From: Clostridiales bacterium UBA7273
Lineage (GTDB): Bacteria; Bacillota; Clostridia; Oscillospirales; Oscillospiraceae
Assembly: GCA_002472405.1 (NCBI GenBank)
Contig: DKRV01000009.1
Location: 198,782 to 230,591, forward strand
Length of the DNA: 31,810 bases
Direction: 5' to 3'
Position 1 is the first letter of the stretch; each line of letters starts with the position of its first letter. The position numbers and the translations under genes were made by a program. The notes beneath the pieces were generated by a model. It was not told the origin of the DNA and made no database searches. It worked only from the letters and a program-made list of their open reading frames with translations. This document shows, piece by piece, positions 22,431 to 30,420 of the stretch.

Positions 22431-23158
22431 AAATGCTGAACTTCTCCTCGCGCACGGCAAAGGAGATCCTGCGCGACCCCGTCAATCTCGGCTTCGGTCT
22501 TGGCTTTCCGGTGGTGCTTATCCTGCTGCTGTCGGCGATCCAGGCAAACGTACCCGTGTCTGTGTTCCAGATCGACAGCCTTGCGCCCGGCATGACCGTG
22601 TTCGGCCTGTCGTTCATGACACTTTTTGCGGCAACGCTTATTGCGAAGGATCGCGAAAGCGCGCTTTTGCAGCGGCTTTATACAACGCCGCTCACGGCTG
22701 CCGATTTCATTTTCGGCTATACCTTGCCGCTGCTGCCGATAGTTCTGTGCCAGGCTGCAGTGTGCTTTGTAACGGCGTTTTTCCTCGGCCTTGAGGTGAC
22801 GGTGAACGTCCTGTGGTCGGTGCTCATGATAATTCCGGCCTCGGTGTTTTTCATTGCACTCGGACTTCTGTGCGGCAGTGTGCTGAGCGTAAAGCAGGTC
22901 GGCGGCATATGCGGTGCGCTGCTGACAAACCTCACCGCGTGGCTGTCGGGCATATGGTTTGATCTTGAGCTTGTGGGCGGTGCGTTCAAAAAGGCGGCCG
23001 AACTGCTGCCGTTCTGCCACGCTGTGAGAGTGGAGCAGGCCGCCTACGCAGGAAGCTTTGCGGATATCTGGCCGGATCTCGCGTGGGTCATAGCTTACGC
23101 CGCCGCTGCCGTCATTTTCTCGGTTCTGGCCTTCCTGCACCAAATGAAGCACCAGTGA
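22427..23158 (+). CDS. ABC-2 type transporter permease
   Basis: This 243-residue integral membrane protein has six predicted helices (for example VVLILLLSAIQ, FGLSFMTLFAATLIA, VLMIIPASVFFIALGLL and VIAYAAAAVIFSVLAFL). ALLQRLYTTPLTAADFIFGY after the second helix is typical of ABC-2 permeases. The ATG at 22427 follows GGGGGAGGGG and overlaps the ATPase stop. With its ATPase it probably exports a hydrophobic compound. A strong terminator follows. Confidence 0.92.
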   Translation: MKMLNFSSRTAKEILRDPVNLGFGLGFPVVLILLLSAIQANVPVSVFQIDSLAPGMTVFGLSFMTLFAATLIAKDRESALLQRLYTTPLTAADFIFGYTLPLLPIVLCQAAVCFVTAFFLGLEVTVNVLWSVLMIIPASVFFIALGLLCGSVLSVKQVGGICGALLTNLTAWLSGIWFDLELVGGAFKKAAELLPFCHAVRVEQAAYAGSFADIWPDLAWVIAYAAAAVIFSVLAFLHQMKHQ

Positions 23159-23166
23159 TAAGAACG

Positions 23167-23199
23167 AACAACCCCTCCGGCGGAGCCGGAGGGGTTGTT
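23167..23199 (+). terminator. Intrinsic terminator of the tetR-ABC operon
   Basis: AACAACCCCTCCGGC and GCCGGAGGGGTTGTT form a perfect 15-bp stem with loop GGA, followed by ATTG. The T-run is short, but the stem is very GC-rich. The sequence just after forms the -35 box of the next operon. Confidence 0.85.
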
Positions 23200-23200
23200 A

Positions 23201-23230
23201 TTGACACGGGGATGTAAAAGATTCTATAAT
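23201..23230 (+). promoter_or_regulatory. Promoter of the moeA-AOR operon
   Basis: TTGACA (23201-23206) and TATAAT (23225-23230) match the consensus exactly with an 18-base spacer. It is directly downstream of the previous operon's terminator and about 37 bases ahead of the moeA start. No obvious structured leader lies between. Confidence 0.65.
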
Positions 23231-23266
23231 AATTAAAATAAAATGAGACGATTGGAGGCGCTGTGG

Positions 23267-24484
23267 ATGCTCAGAGTCAAAACTCCGGATGAGGTGCTTG
23301 CACTTATTGAAGAAAGCTTTTCGCCGCTTGAAGCCCGGTGCGAGAGCACAGAGCTTTGCGACGCGGTCGGGAGGGTACTCGCCGAGGATATATGCGCAGC
23401 GGAGTTTGTTCCGGACTTTGACCGCTCCACCGTTGACGGCTATGCCGTGCGCGCGGAGGACACATTCGGCTGCTCGGACTCGCTGCCGGCCGTTTTGCGC
23501 CTTACGGGAAAGATCAAAATGGGCAGTGGAGCGGAAACGGCGCTTTCGCCCGGCGAGTGCTGCGCCATACCGACGGGCGGCGCCGTGCCGGAGGGCGCGG
23601 ACTGCTGCGTTATGCTTGAATACGCCGAGGACTACGGCGACGGAACCGTCGGCATAGCAAAGCCCGGCGCTCCCGGCATGAATATGATCTTCCGCGGAGA
23701 CGATGTTTTCCCTGGCAAGAAAATGCTCGAAAAAGGGCGCGTTTTATCGCCGCAGGATATCGGCGCGCTCGCCGCGGCCGGCGTGACTGCCGTGCCGGTC
23801 ACAGGCAGAATAAAGGTCGGCGTTATCTCGACGGGCGACGAGCTTGTGGAGGCCGGATGCGCGCCTGCAAAGGGACAGATGCGCGACGCAAACGCCCCGA
23901 TGCTATGCGCGATGCTTTCGCGCTTTGGTGCGCGATGCGTGAGATACGGCATATGCCCCGACGATGTGCAGGTGCTTGAAAAAACCGTGCGCCGCGCGCT
24001 TGACGAGTGCGATGCCGTCATAATATCCGGCGGAAGCAGCGTCGGCGAAAAGGATGCAAGCGTCCGAGTGACGGCTTCCGTCGGCGAGGTGTTGCTCCAC
24101 GGCGTTGCGATGAAGCCAGGAAAGCCGACGATACTCGGCAGGGCTGGAAATAAGCCGATACTCGGCCTGCCGGGGCACCCCGTCGCGGCGTATTTTGCGG
24201 CGAACATATTTGCTCTGCCGCTGATAGCCCGGCTCGAAGGCAGACAGCTGCACCGCCGCAGCGTAAAAGCGCGGCTGAGCGAAAGCGTCAGCGCAAACCA
24301 CGGCCGTGCGCAGTACACCGGCGTTAGACTTGAGCGGCGCGCGGACGGACTGTATGCAGTGCCGGTGCGCACAAAGTCAGGCCTTATAACTAACCTCGCC
24401 GGAACGGACGGGTATTTCTGCATCGACAGGGACTGCGAGGGCCTTCCGGCAGGAGCCGAGGTCAGCGTCATATTCGGAGAATGA
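23267..24484 (+). CDS. moeA: Molybdopterin molybdenumtransferase MoeA-like (metal insertase)
   Basis: This 405-residue protein shows MoeA motifs: FDRSTVDGYAVRAEDT for the substrate site (normally MDGYA), ISTGDELVEAG, SGGSSVGEKD and ILGLPGHPVAAYF. MoeA inserts molybdate or tungstate into adenylylated molybdopterin. The order of genes, with AOR and a tungstate importer following, makes tungsten the likely metal. Start ATG 23267 has GGAGG at good distance; an earlier ATG at 23243 precedes that ribosome site and is rejected. Its stop overlaps the next MoeA by four bases, so the two paralogs are co-translated, perhaps for different metals or partners. Confidence 0.9.
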   Translation: MLRVKTPDEVLALIEESFSPLEARCESTELCDAVGRVLAEDICAAEFVPDFDRSTVDGYAVRAEDTFGCSDSLPAVLRLTGKIKMGSGAETALSPGECCAIPTGGAVPEGADCCVMLEYAEDYGDGTVGIAKPGAPGMNMIFRGDDVFPGKKMLEKGRVLSPQDIGALAAAGVTAVPVTGRIKVGVISTGDELVEAGCAPAKGQMRDANAPMLCAMLSRFGARCVRYGICPDDVQVLEKTVRRALDECDAVIISGGSSVGEKDASVRVTASVGEVLLHGVAMKPGKPTILGRAGNKPILGLPGHPVAAYFAANIFALPLIARLEGRQLHRRSVKARLSESVSANHGRAQYTGVRLERRADGLYAVPVRTKSGLITNLAGTDGYFCIDRDCEGLPAGAEVSVIFGE

Positions 24485-26400
24485 AGATGGCTTTTTCTTA
24501 TCTTACAAACGTGCCTCTTGAAAAGGCAAAAAGTGATTATATCGAGCTTCTCACGGACCATGGATTCGGCCCGGAGAGCGAGACAGTTTCTGTGCAGAGC
24601 GCCTGCGGCAGGGTGACTGCAAAGGCTGTTTATGCCGCGATCTGCGCGCCGCACTACGCGGCAAGCGCCATGGACGGCATTGCGATAAAGGCAAAGGACA
24701 GCTTCGGCGCAACGGACACGACGCCGGTGACGCTCGCTGCCGGGCAATTTGCCGTTGTCGATACCGGCGACCCGATACCGGCCGGCTGCGACGCCGTCAT
24801 AATGGTCGAGGAGCTTGTGCATAACCCCGACGGCAGCGTTACTATCCACGCACCGGCGGCCCCGTGGCAGCACATTCGCCAGATAGGCGAGGACATATGC
24901 GCAGGGGAGATGATCCTGCCCTCGTATATGAAGATAACTCCCTCGGCGGTGGGCGCGCTCATTGCAGGCGGCGTGCTGGAGCTTGAGGTTTTCAGAAAGC
25001 CGCGCGTTGCGATAATCCCCACGGGGGATGAGATCGTTGCGCCGTGCGCAGATCCCAAGCCCGGCGACATTTTAGAGTTTAACTCCTCAATATTCTCGTC
25101 GATGCTCAGTCAATGGGGCGCGCAGCCCGTGGTTTACCCGATAATCCCGGATGATCATGAAAAGATAAAGGCCGCGGTCAGCCGAGCGGCGGACGAATGT
25201 GACATGGTGGTTTTAAACGCCGGATCATCCGCCGGACGCGAGGACTTTTCGGCCGGCGTTATAGGCGAGCTGGGGCAGGTGCTGTACCACGGCATTGCGA
25301 TAAAGCCCGGCAAGCCGGCGATACTCGGCCGGTGCGGCGCAAAGCCGGTGCTCGGAGTGCCGGGATACCCGGTGTCCGGCATAATCGTAATGGAGGAGCT
25401 TTTAAAGCCGCTTGTCGATATCTTTACGGGCGCTTCGGCGGAGAACAAGCGCTATGTTGACGCCGTATTAACGCGCCCGGTTGTGTCGGGGCTTAAATAC
25501 CGCGAGTTTGTCCGCGTGCGTATGGGATATGTCGGCGATAAGCTCACAGCGTCGCCGCTCAGCCGCGGAAGCGGCGTGGTCTCGTCGTTCATGAAGGCCG
25601 ACGGCATAATGGAAATTCCGCAGGAGGTCGAGGGCTTCGAGCGCGGAGACCATGTCAGGGTGCGCCTGCTGACGGATGAGGATAAGCTCAGGCATAGCCT
25701 CGTTGTCATAGGAAGCCACGATCCGCTTATTGACGAGCTTGCCGATATGCTGCACCGCGCCGATCACGGCATAAGCCTCAGCTCGACTCACGTCGGCTCG
25801 ATGGGCGGCATAATGGCGATAAAACGCGGCGAGGCGCATGCCGCCGGCTGCCATCTGCTCGATACGGGCACGGGCGAGTATAACCTCAGCTTCATGCGAA
25901 AATATTTTCCCGAGCACGACGCTTATCTTGTCCGCTGCGTCGGCAGACTTCAGGGACTCATGGTCGCAAAGGGCAATCCGTTGGGGATAAACGGCTTTGC
26001 GGACATATCGCGCGAGGGCACTCGCTATGTAAACCGTCAAAAAGGCTCGGGAACGAGAATACTGGCAGACTACCTGTGCGAGATTAACGGCCTTGACAGT
26101 GCAAAAATTTACGGCTATGAGCGCGAGGAGCTTACGCATACCTCCGTTGCGGCGCAGATCGCGGCAGGCTCGGCCGATGCCGGCATGGGCATATATTCGG
26201 CTGCAAAGCTGTATGATTTAGACTTCGTTCCGGTGTGTACGGAGGAATATGACCTCATAATCCCCGAGCATGCGTGGGAGAGCGCGCCCGTGCGTAAGCT
26301 TCTGGACGTGCTGCAAAGCAAGGCTTTTGCCGACAGACTCCGGCAGCTCGGCGGCTATACGCTCACCGCGCCGGGTGAAATTATAGAGTACGGCATATAG
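24481..26400 (+). CDS. MoeA fused to a periplasmic-binding-type domain
   Basis: This 639-residue protein has two parts. Residues 1 to about 400 are a MoeA domain with SAMDGIAIKAKDS, IPTGDEIV, LNAGSSAGREDFS and GVPGYPVSGIIV. From about 410 a PBP-like domain (COG1910/PF12727 type) begins with VVIGSHDPLIDELADML and continues through SSTHVGSMGGIMA, LLDTGTGEYN, QKGSGTRILAD and DAGMGIYSAA. No signal peptide is present, so the binding domain acts in the cytoplasm, perhaps sensing or holding molybdate/tungstate or the pterin. The fusion is known in anaerobes. The ATG overlaps the previous gene's stop. Confidence 0.92.
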   Translation: MKMAFSYLTNVPLEKAKSDYIELLTDHGFGPESETVSVQSACGRVTAKAVYAAICAPHYAASAMDGIAIKAKDSFGATDTTPVTLAAGQFAVVDTGDPIPAGCDAVIMVEELVHNPDGSVTIHAPAAPWQHIRQIGEDICAGEMILPSYMKITPSAVGALIAGGVLELEVFRKPRVAIIPTGDEIVAPCADPKPGDILEFNSSIFSSMLSQWGAQPVVYPIIPDDHEKIKAAVSRAADECDMVVLNAGSSAGREDFSAGVIGELGQVLYHGIAIKPGKPAILGRCGAKPVLGVPGYPVSGIIVMEELLKPLVDIFTGASAENKRYVDAVLTRPVVSGLKYREFVRVRMGYVGDKLTASPLSRGSGVVSSFMKADGIMEIPQEVEGFERGDHVRVRLLTDEDKLRHSLVVIGSHDPLIDELADMLHRADHGISLSSTHVGSMGGIMAIKRGEAHAAGCHLLDTGTGEYNLSFMRKYFPEHDAYLVRCVGRLQGLMVAKGNPLGINGFADISREGTRYVNRQKGSGTRILADYLCEINGLDSAKIYGYEREELTHTSVAAQIAAGSADAGMGIYSAAKLYDLDFVPVCTEEYDLIIPEHAWESAPVRKLLDVLQSKAFADRLRQLGGYTLTAPGEIIEYGI

Positions 26401-26433
26401 TATTTTTATAAAGGACACGAAGGGAGGATGCAA

Positions 26434-28380
26434 ATGACAAACTATGCAGGCTACATGGGCAAGGTCATCCGCCTCGACCTCGGCAGCCGAAGCGTTTCGG
26501 AATATCCGTGGACGGACAGGGACAGGCAGCTGTATCTCGGCGGCAAGGCGATGGCCTCGAAGATCATGTACGATACTTTCACCGGCAGCGAAAAGCCGCT
26601 TGAGCCGGAGAACATCATCGTCATCTCAACAGGACCGCTGACGGGAACGGGCGCGCCCAGCTCGAGCAGGTTCAACATCTCCACTCTTTCGCCGCAGACG
26701 GGCATAACCACATCGTCAAACTGCGGCGGAAACTTCGGGCACTATCTCAAAAAAGCCGGCTACGATGCGCTCATCATTGCCGGAAAATGCGAAAAACTCA
26801 CATGGATCGAGATACATAACGACATCATAAAATTCCACGATGCCCAGGAGCTTAAAGGCCTCTGCACAACGCCGACGCAGGAGAGCATACAGCAAAAGCT
26901 CGATGAGGAGCGCGGCTGCGAGGTCAAATGCGGCAAGGTCGTTATCGGCCCGGCAGGCGAAAACCTCGTGAAATACGCATCGGTTTTCAGCAACGAGCGC
27001 GCCGCCGGACGCGCCGGAGTCGGCTGCGTATTCGGCTCGAAAAACCTCAAGGGTATTGCCGTTTCCGGCACGCACGAGGTGAGCATTTATGATCCCCAAA
27101 AGACGCACAAGCTGTTTGAAAAATGGGTCGAAACGCTCAAAAAGCATCCGCTGACCGGCAATCAGCTGCCCAAGATGGGCACGGCCGGCCTTGTGACGAC
27201 GATGCAGATGCGCGGCCTTTTGTCAACGCGCAACTACGCCAAGGGGCAGTTTGAGGACTTCGAGCTTGTAAACGGCGAAACGCTGGCCGAGGATATAAAC
27301 ATCGTCAACAAGGGCTGCCTTTCCTGCCCGATGAAGTGCGCGCGCACCGTCAAGGTCGGCGATCACGAGGTCAAGGGGCCGGAGCTTGAAACGCTCGGAC
27401 TTCTCGGCGGCGGCATAATGAATAACGACCTGAAGCTCATATGTAAATGGAACTATGAGCTTGACGAGCTGGGCATGGACACGATATCCTGCGCAAGCAC
27501 CGTCGCATGGGCGATGGAGGCAAACGAAAAGGGCTTGTGGAAAAACGGTCTGCAATTCGGCAAGACCGCAAACCTGAGCGCGGTTTTCCGCAGCATTGCA
27601 AACCGCCAGGGCATAGGCAACGAGCTTGCCGAGGGCACACGCACGCTCAGCAATAAATACGGCGGCAAGGAGTTTGCCATCCAGTCGAAGGGTCTGGAGC
27701 TTGCGGCCTACGAGCCGCGCAAGGCCGTCGGCCAGGGACTCGGCTACGCTGTCTCAAACCGCGGCGGCTGCCACCTAAACGGCGGCTACCTCGTAATTCT
27801 CGAGGGACTTGGACTTAATGTCAACAGCCAGACGCCGCATGCAAAGGCGGATCTGTGCATGCTCATGCAGGATCTTATGGAGTCGGTATCGTCGGGCGGA
27901 CAGTGCCTGTTTACGTCCTACGCGCTGTTTCCGAGCTTCCTGCTGTCGGGGCCGAACAGCTTTATAACGCGCACAGTGAATGCCGTCATGCCGTATATCG
28001 GGCCGGCCGTAAGGCTTATAAACAAGTATCCGCGAGCGATAAAAATGAATCTTCCGCTGCTGCCGCACACATATGCGCTCAAATACGCCGTCGGCATGAA
28101 AATGGATCTCGGCAGGTTTATCCGCATCGGCGAGCGCAGCTACAATGTCGAGCGCGCGGTCAACGCAAAATTCGGCGTGAACGCCTCGTGCGATACGCTG
28201 CCCAAGCGCCTTACCGACGTTCCGCAGGATCCCAAGGATCCAAAAACGAAGGTGCCGCTCGAGACAATGAAAAAGACATACTATAAGGCTCGCGGCTGGG
28301 GCAGCGACGGTCTGCCCGGCGCAAAGAAGCTTCAAAAGCTTGAGATCGCGAGCAACGCCGAACAGGAGGAGGCCGTATGA
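26434..28380 (+). CDS. aor: Tungsten aldehyde ferredoxin oxidoreductase (AOR family)
   Basis: This 648-residue enzyme has the AOR_N fold at its N terminus (YAGYMGKVIRLDLGSRSV), SSNCGGNFGHYLKKAGYDA for pterin binding, and the 4Fe-4S ligands C295, C298, C302 (GCLSCPMKC) and probably C491 (SSGGQCLFTSY). KGPELETLGLLGGGI and GYAVSNRGGCHLNGGY are further family signs. AOR enzymes oxidise aldehydes to carboxylic acids with ferredoxin as acceptor and use a bis-pterin tungsten cofactor; some run in reverse. The ATG at 26428 touches the GGAGG; the one at 26434 has better spacing. It overlaps the MoaD-like gene. The aldehyde is not predictable, but the catabolic operon in the same window contains two aminotransferases that could make aldehydes. 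Confidence 0.93.
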   Translation: MTNYAGYMGKVIRLDLGSRSVSEYPWTDRDRQLYLGGKAMASKIMYDTFTGSEKPLEPENIIVISTGPLTGTGAPSSSRFNISTLSPQTGITTSSNCGGNFGHYLKKAGYDALIIAGKCEKLTWIEIHNDIIKFHDAQELKGLCTTPTQESIQQKLDEERGCEVKCGKVVIGPAGENLVKYASVFSNERAAGRAGVGCVFGSKNLKGIAVSGTHEVSIYDPQKTHKLFEKWVETLKKHPLTGNQLPKMGTAGLVTTMQMRGLLSTRNYAKGQFEDFELVNGETLAEDINIVNKGCLSCPMKCARTVKVGDHEVKGPELETLGLLGGGIMNNDLKLICKWNYELDELGMDTISCASTVAWAMEANEKGLWKNGLQFGKTANLSAVFRSIANRQGIGNELAEGTRTLSNKYGGKEFAIQSKGLELAAYEPRKAVGQGLGYAVSNRGGCHLNGGYLVILEGLGLNVNSQTPHAKADLCMLMQDLMESVSSGGQCLFTSYALFPSFLLSGPNSFITRTVNAVMPYIGPAVRLINKYPRAIKMNLPLLPHTYALKYAVGMKMDLGRFIRIGERSYNVERAVNAKFGVNASCDTLPKRLTDVPQDPKDPKTKVPLETMKKTYYKARGWGSDGLPGAKKLQKLEIASNAEQEEAV

Positions 28381-28631
28381 TAACAGTCAAAATATTCGGC
28401 ACGTTCCGCCTCGACAGCGGACTTAAGCAGATGCAGGCGGACGTAAAGACCGCAAAGGAGCTGTATCCGCTGATAATGGACGAGGTAAAGCGCATAGACC
28501 CGAACACTAAGCTTACGATAAAGGACGTAAAGGGCTGCATCCTGTCGCGCGGCGGCAAACAGATAAGCCCATCGACGCGGCTCGACGACGGCGACGTTAT
28601 CTGCCTCGTGCCGGCCGTAGCAGGAGGGTGA
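28377..28631 (+). CDS. MoaD/ThiS-like ubiquitin-fold protein
   Basis: This 84-residue beta-grasp protein ends with PAVAGG, the C-terminal diglycine that is activated as a thiocarboxylate in MoaD and ThiS. The core pattern ITVKIFGTFR...LDDGDVICLVPAVAGG matches. It overlaps AOR by four bases. Small MoaD-like proteins next to AOR genes are common in anaerobes. It may supply sulfur for the tungsten-pterin specifically, or it may act as the dedicated MoaD for this cofactor. Confidence 0.88.
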   Translation: MITVKIFGTFRLDSGLKQMQADVKTAKELYPLIMDEVKRIDPNTKLTIKDVKGCILSRGGKQISPSTRLDDGDVICLVPAVAGG

Positions 28632-28634
28632 GCC

Positions 28635-29150
28635 ATGGTTTATGCGATAGATCGGAGCATTTGCAACGGCTGCGACGCCTGCTCGAGCACCTGCCCGACG
28701 CACGCGATCTCGCACGACGTTAAAGCCGAAAAAAACAGCATCGACCCTGAATACTGCGTTTCGTGCAATCTGTGCTCAAGCTTCTGCGAGCGAAACGCCA
28801 TAAGGCGCGCGGACGGCCGCTTTACGCCGTACAAGGGCTGGGATAAGTGGAACATGCCGCTTATAGACACTCGGCGCTGCACGGGCTGCTCGCTGTGCAT
28901 TGAGGAGTGCCCGATGAACGCGCTTGCGCTCACCGGCGCAAAGGAACACGGGGATATACACACCTATGCGTATCTTAAAAGCGCAGGCCGCTGCATCGGC
29001 TGCGAAAAGTGCGCCTCGCGCTGCCCGATAGAGGCGATCGAGATGATACCTCAGCTCGCTCCCGACGGCACAGAAAACCCCGTCAATGTCCGCCCCGAGT
29101 ATCTCAAAACGCCGGCAAAGGCGAAGAGCCTAAAGCGCTTTATGAAATGA
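28635..29150 (+). CDS. Polyferredoxin with four 4Fe-4S motifs
   Basis: This 171-residue HycB/CooF-like electron-transfer protein has four CxxCxxCxxxC motifs: C10/13/16/20, C41/44/47/51, C82/85/88/92 and C120/123/126/130. Three are followed by Pro, while the second is followed by Glu. It is the electron partner of AOR, sending electrons to ferredoxin or a membrane complex. GGAGG lies within the last codons of the MoaD-like gene. A terminator follows, so it closes the AOR operon. Confidence 0.92.
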   Translation: MVYAIDRSICNGCDACSSTCPTHAISHDVKAEKNSIDPEYCVSCNLCSSFCERNAIRRADGRFTPYKGWDKWNMPLIDTRRCTGCSLCIEECPMNALALTGAKEHGDIHTYAYLKSAGRCIGCEKCASRCPIEAIEMIPQLAPDGTENPVNVRPEYLKTPAKAKSLKRFMK

Positions 29151-29157
29151 ACGCAGC

Positions 29158-29184
29158 AGCGCCGCCGAGCAAATCGGCGGCGCT
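29158..29184 (+). terminator. Intrinsic terminator of the AOR operon
   Basis: AGCGCCGCCGA and TCGGCGGCGCT form a perfect 11-bp GC-rich stem with loop GCAAA, followed by AACTTTGTG. The T-run is short but a new promoter starts immediately behind, which fits a transcription unit boundary. Confidence 0.8.
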
Positions 29185-29193
29185 AACTTTGTG

Positions 29194-29222
29194 TTGCAAT
29201 GGATGTGCATATATGGTAGTAT
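29194..29222 (+). promoter_or_regulatory. Predicted promoter of the tup operon
   Basis: TTGCAA (29194-29199) and TAGTAT (29217-29222) have a 17-base spacer. The boxes are moderate. Transcription would start near 29229, just ahead of the structured leader. Confidence 0.5.
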
Positions 29223-29237
29223 ATCAAGCAAAGACAC

Positions 29238-29337
29238 ATAATTCAGAAAGCGGTGGACGAGCCTCTTTCCGAAGCAAGCTTTGGCCGCAGGGGGAATGTC
29301 TCTGCGGAGCGGCTGCTTTGGAGGAGGTTTAATTTTT
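29238..29337 (+). ncRNA. Probable Moco/Tuco riboswitch leader of tupABC
   Basis: The leader folds into nested helices. CCTC (29262-29265) pairs with GAGG (29324-29327), CCGAAGCA (29269-29276) with TGCTTTGG (29314-29321, one G-U pair), and CCGCAG (29285-29290) with CTGCGG (29302-29307). The apical loop includes GGGGAATGTCT. The sequence segments TCCGAAGCA and CGCAGGGGGAATGTCTCTGCG look like the conserved parts of the molybdenum-cofactor RNA motif as I remember it. A tungstate transporter is a known target of the tungsten-cofactor variety. The closing stem is followed by TTTAATTTTTT, so cofactor binding could promote termination. The real tupA ribosome site (AGAGG, near 29355) is further downstream. 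Confidence 0.6.
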
Positions 29338-29367
29338 TGCAAAAAACGATGAAAGAGAGGAAAACAG

Positions 29368-30363
29368 ATGAAAAAACTCATTGCCCTGCTTTTAGCCTGC
29401 GTAATGGTGCTTTCGCTGTGCGCATGCGGCACCGGCGATAAGCCCGAGGTGAGCGAAACGCCTTCGCCCACGGAGCAGGTATCAAACGTCGATACCTGCA
29501 TACTCATGGAAGCGGACGAGAATATGATCAATACATACTCGCTGCTTGCCGTTAATCCGAACGCACCGTTTACCGATGCCGACGGCAACGCCGTTTCCGA
29601 CGTCAAAATTAACGCCGACGGCGCGGAAACGTTCATTGACTGGATGCTCTCCGAGGCAAGCAAACTCATTAAGGAATACGGTGTTGAGGAGTACGGTGAT
29701 AATCTCTTTTACCTCAAGGACGATGCGCCGAAGTACGACGATAAGATCGCAAATGCCTCCGACGAAAACAGAGTGATCCGCCTTTCCACCACGACCTCCG
29801 TCAAGGACTCCGGACTGCTTGACTATATCCTCCCCGTTTTTGAGCAGGAGTACGGCTACAAGGTCGAGGTGCAGTCGGCAGGCACCGGCAAAGCCATAGC
29901 TGCCGCAAAATACGGCAATGCGGACGTTATCCTCGTCCACTCGAAGGCTCAGGAGGAGGCTTTCGTGGACGAAGGCTTTTCCTACGTTCTGAACGGCTTT
30001 GATTCCGAGCGTTTGAGCTTCATGTATAACTACTTTGTGCTGTGCGGCCCGTCGAACGATCCGGCAGGCGTGAAGGACTGCGGCAGTGTTCTTGATGCGT
30101 TTGCAAAGATAGCCGACGGCAAGTATCCGTTCGTATCGCGCGGCGATAACTCCGGCACGCATACCAAGGAACTCTCGCTCTGGCCGGAGTCTCTTGGAAT
30201 AAGCGAAGATCCCAAGAGCTTTGCCGACTATACGCAGTGGTACACCTCGGCAAATGCCGGCATGGGAGCATGCCTCGTCATGGCCGAGCAGATGCACGCA
30301 TATATCCTCACGGATAAGGCCACCTTCCTTACCTTTGTCGCCAATAACGGCGTGATGGACTGA
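29368..30363 (+). CDS. tupA: Tungstate-binding lipoprotein TupA, apparently circularly permuted
   Basis: This 331-residue lipoprotein has signal peptide and lipobox with C20 (LSLCAC). The core runs from about residue 137 to the end: RLSTTTSVKDSGLL (TTTS motif of TupA), VQSAGTGKAIAAA, DVILVHSKAQE, SRGDNSGTHTKELSLW (with R258) and AYILTDKATFLTF. Ordinary TupA then continues with an ILVEGD..LLN.Y.V..VNP segment, a Gly-Ala-Glu helix and a YG..LFFP end. Here the protein stops after LTFVANNGVMD, and that segment is found at residues 42-118 (DTCILMEADENMINTYSLLAVNP, EYGVEEYGDNLFYLKD), in front of the core. A 16-residue linker joins them. Gene order with TupB and TupC supports the assignment. The permutation is visible by motif order and not by structure. 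Confidence 0.9.
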   Translation: MKKLIALLLACVMVLSLCACGTGDKPEVSETPSPTEQVSNVDTCILMEADENMINTYSLLAVNPNAPFTDADGNAVSDVKINADGAETFIDWMLSEASKLIKEYGVEEYGDNLFYLKDDAPKYDDKIANASDENRVIRLSTTTSVKDSGLLDYILPVFEQEYGYKVEVQSAGTGKAIAAAKYGNADVILVHSKAQEEAFVDEGFSYVLNGFDSERLSFMYNYFVLCGPSNDPAGVKDCGSVLDAFAKIADGKYPFVSRGDNSGTHTKELSLWPESLGISEDPKSFADYTQWYTSANAGMGACLVMAEQMHAYILTDKATFLTFVANNGVMD

Positions 30364-30375
30364 AATAAAGAAAAG

Positions 30376-30404
30376 ATCGGGCCTGCTTTCGCGGCAGACC
30401 CGAT
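30376..30404 (+). repeat. Hairpin between tupA and tupB
   Basis: ATCGGG (30376-30381) and CCCGAT (30399-30404) pair, with an inner CTGC/GCAG stem and a one-base mismatch between. It is followed by TTCTTG. As with dctP, a hairpin after the binding-protein gene probably raises binding-protein expression relative to the permease. Confidence 0.6.
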
Positions 30405-30420
30405 TTCTTGAGAGATAACT

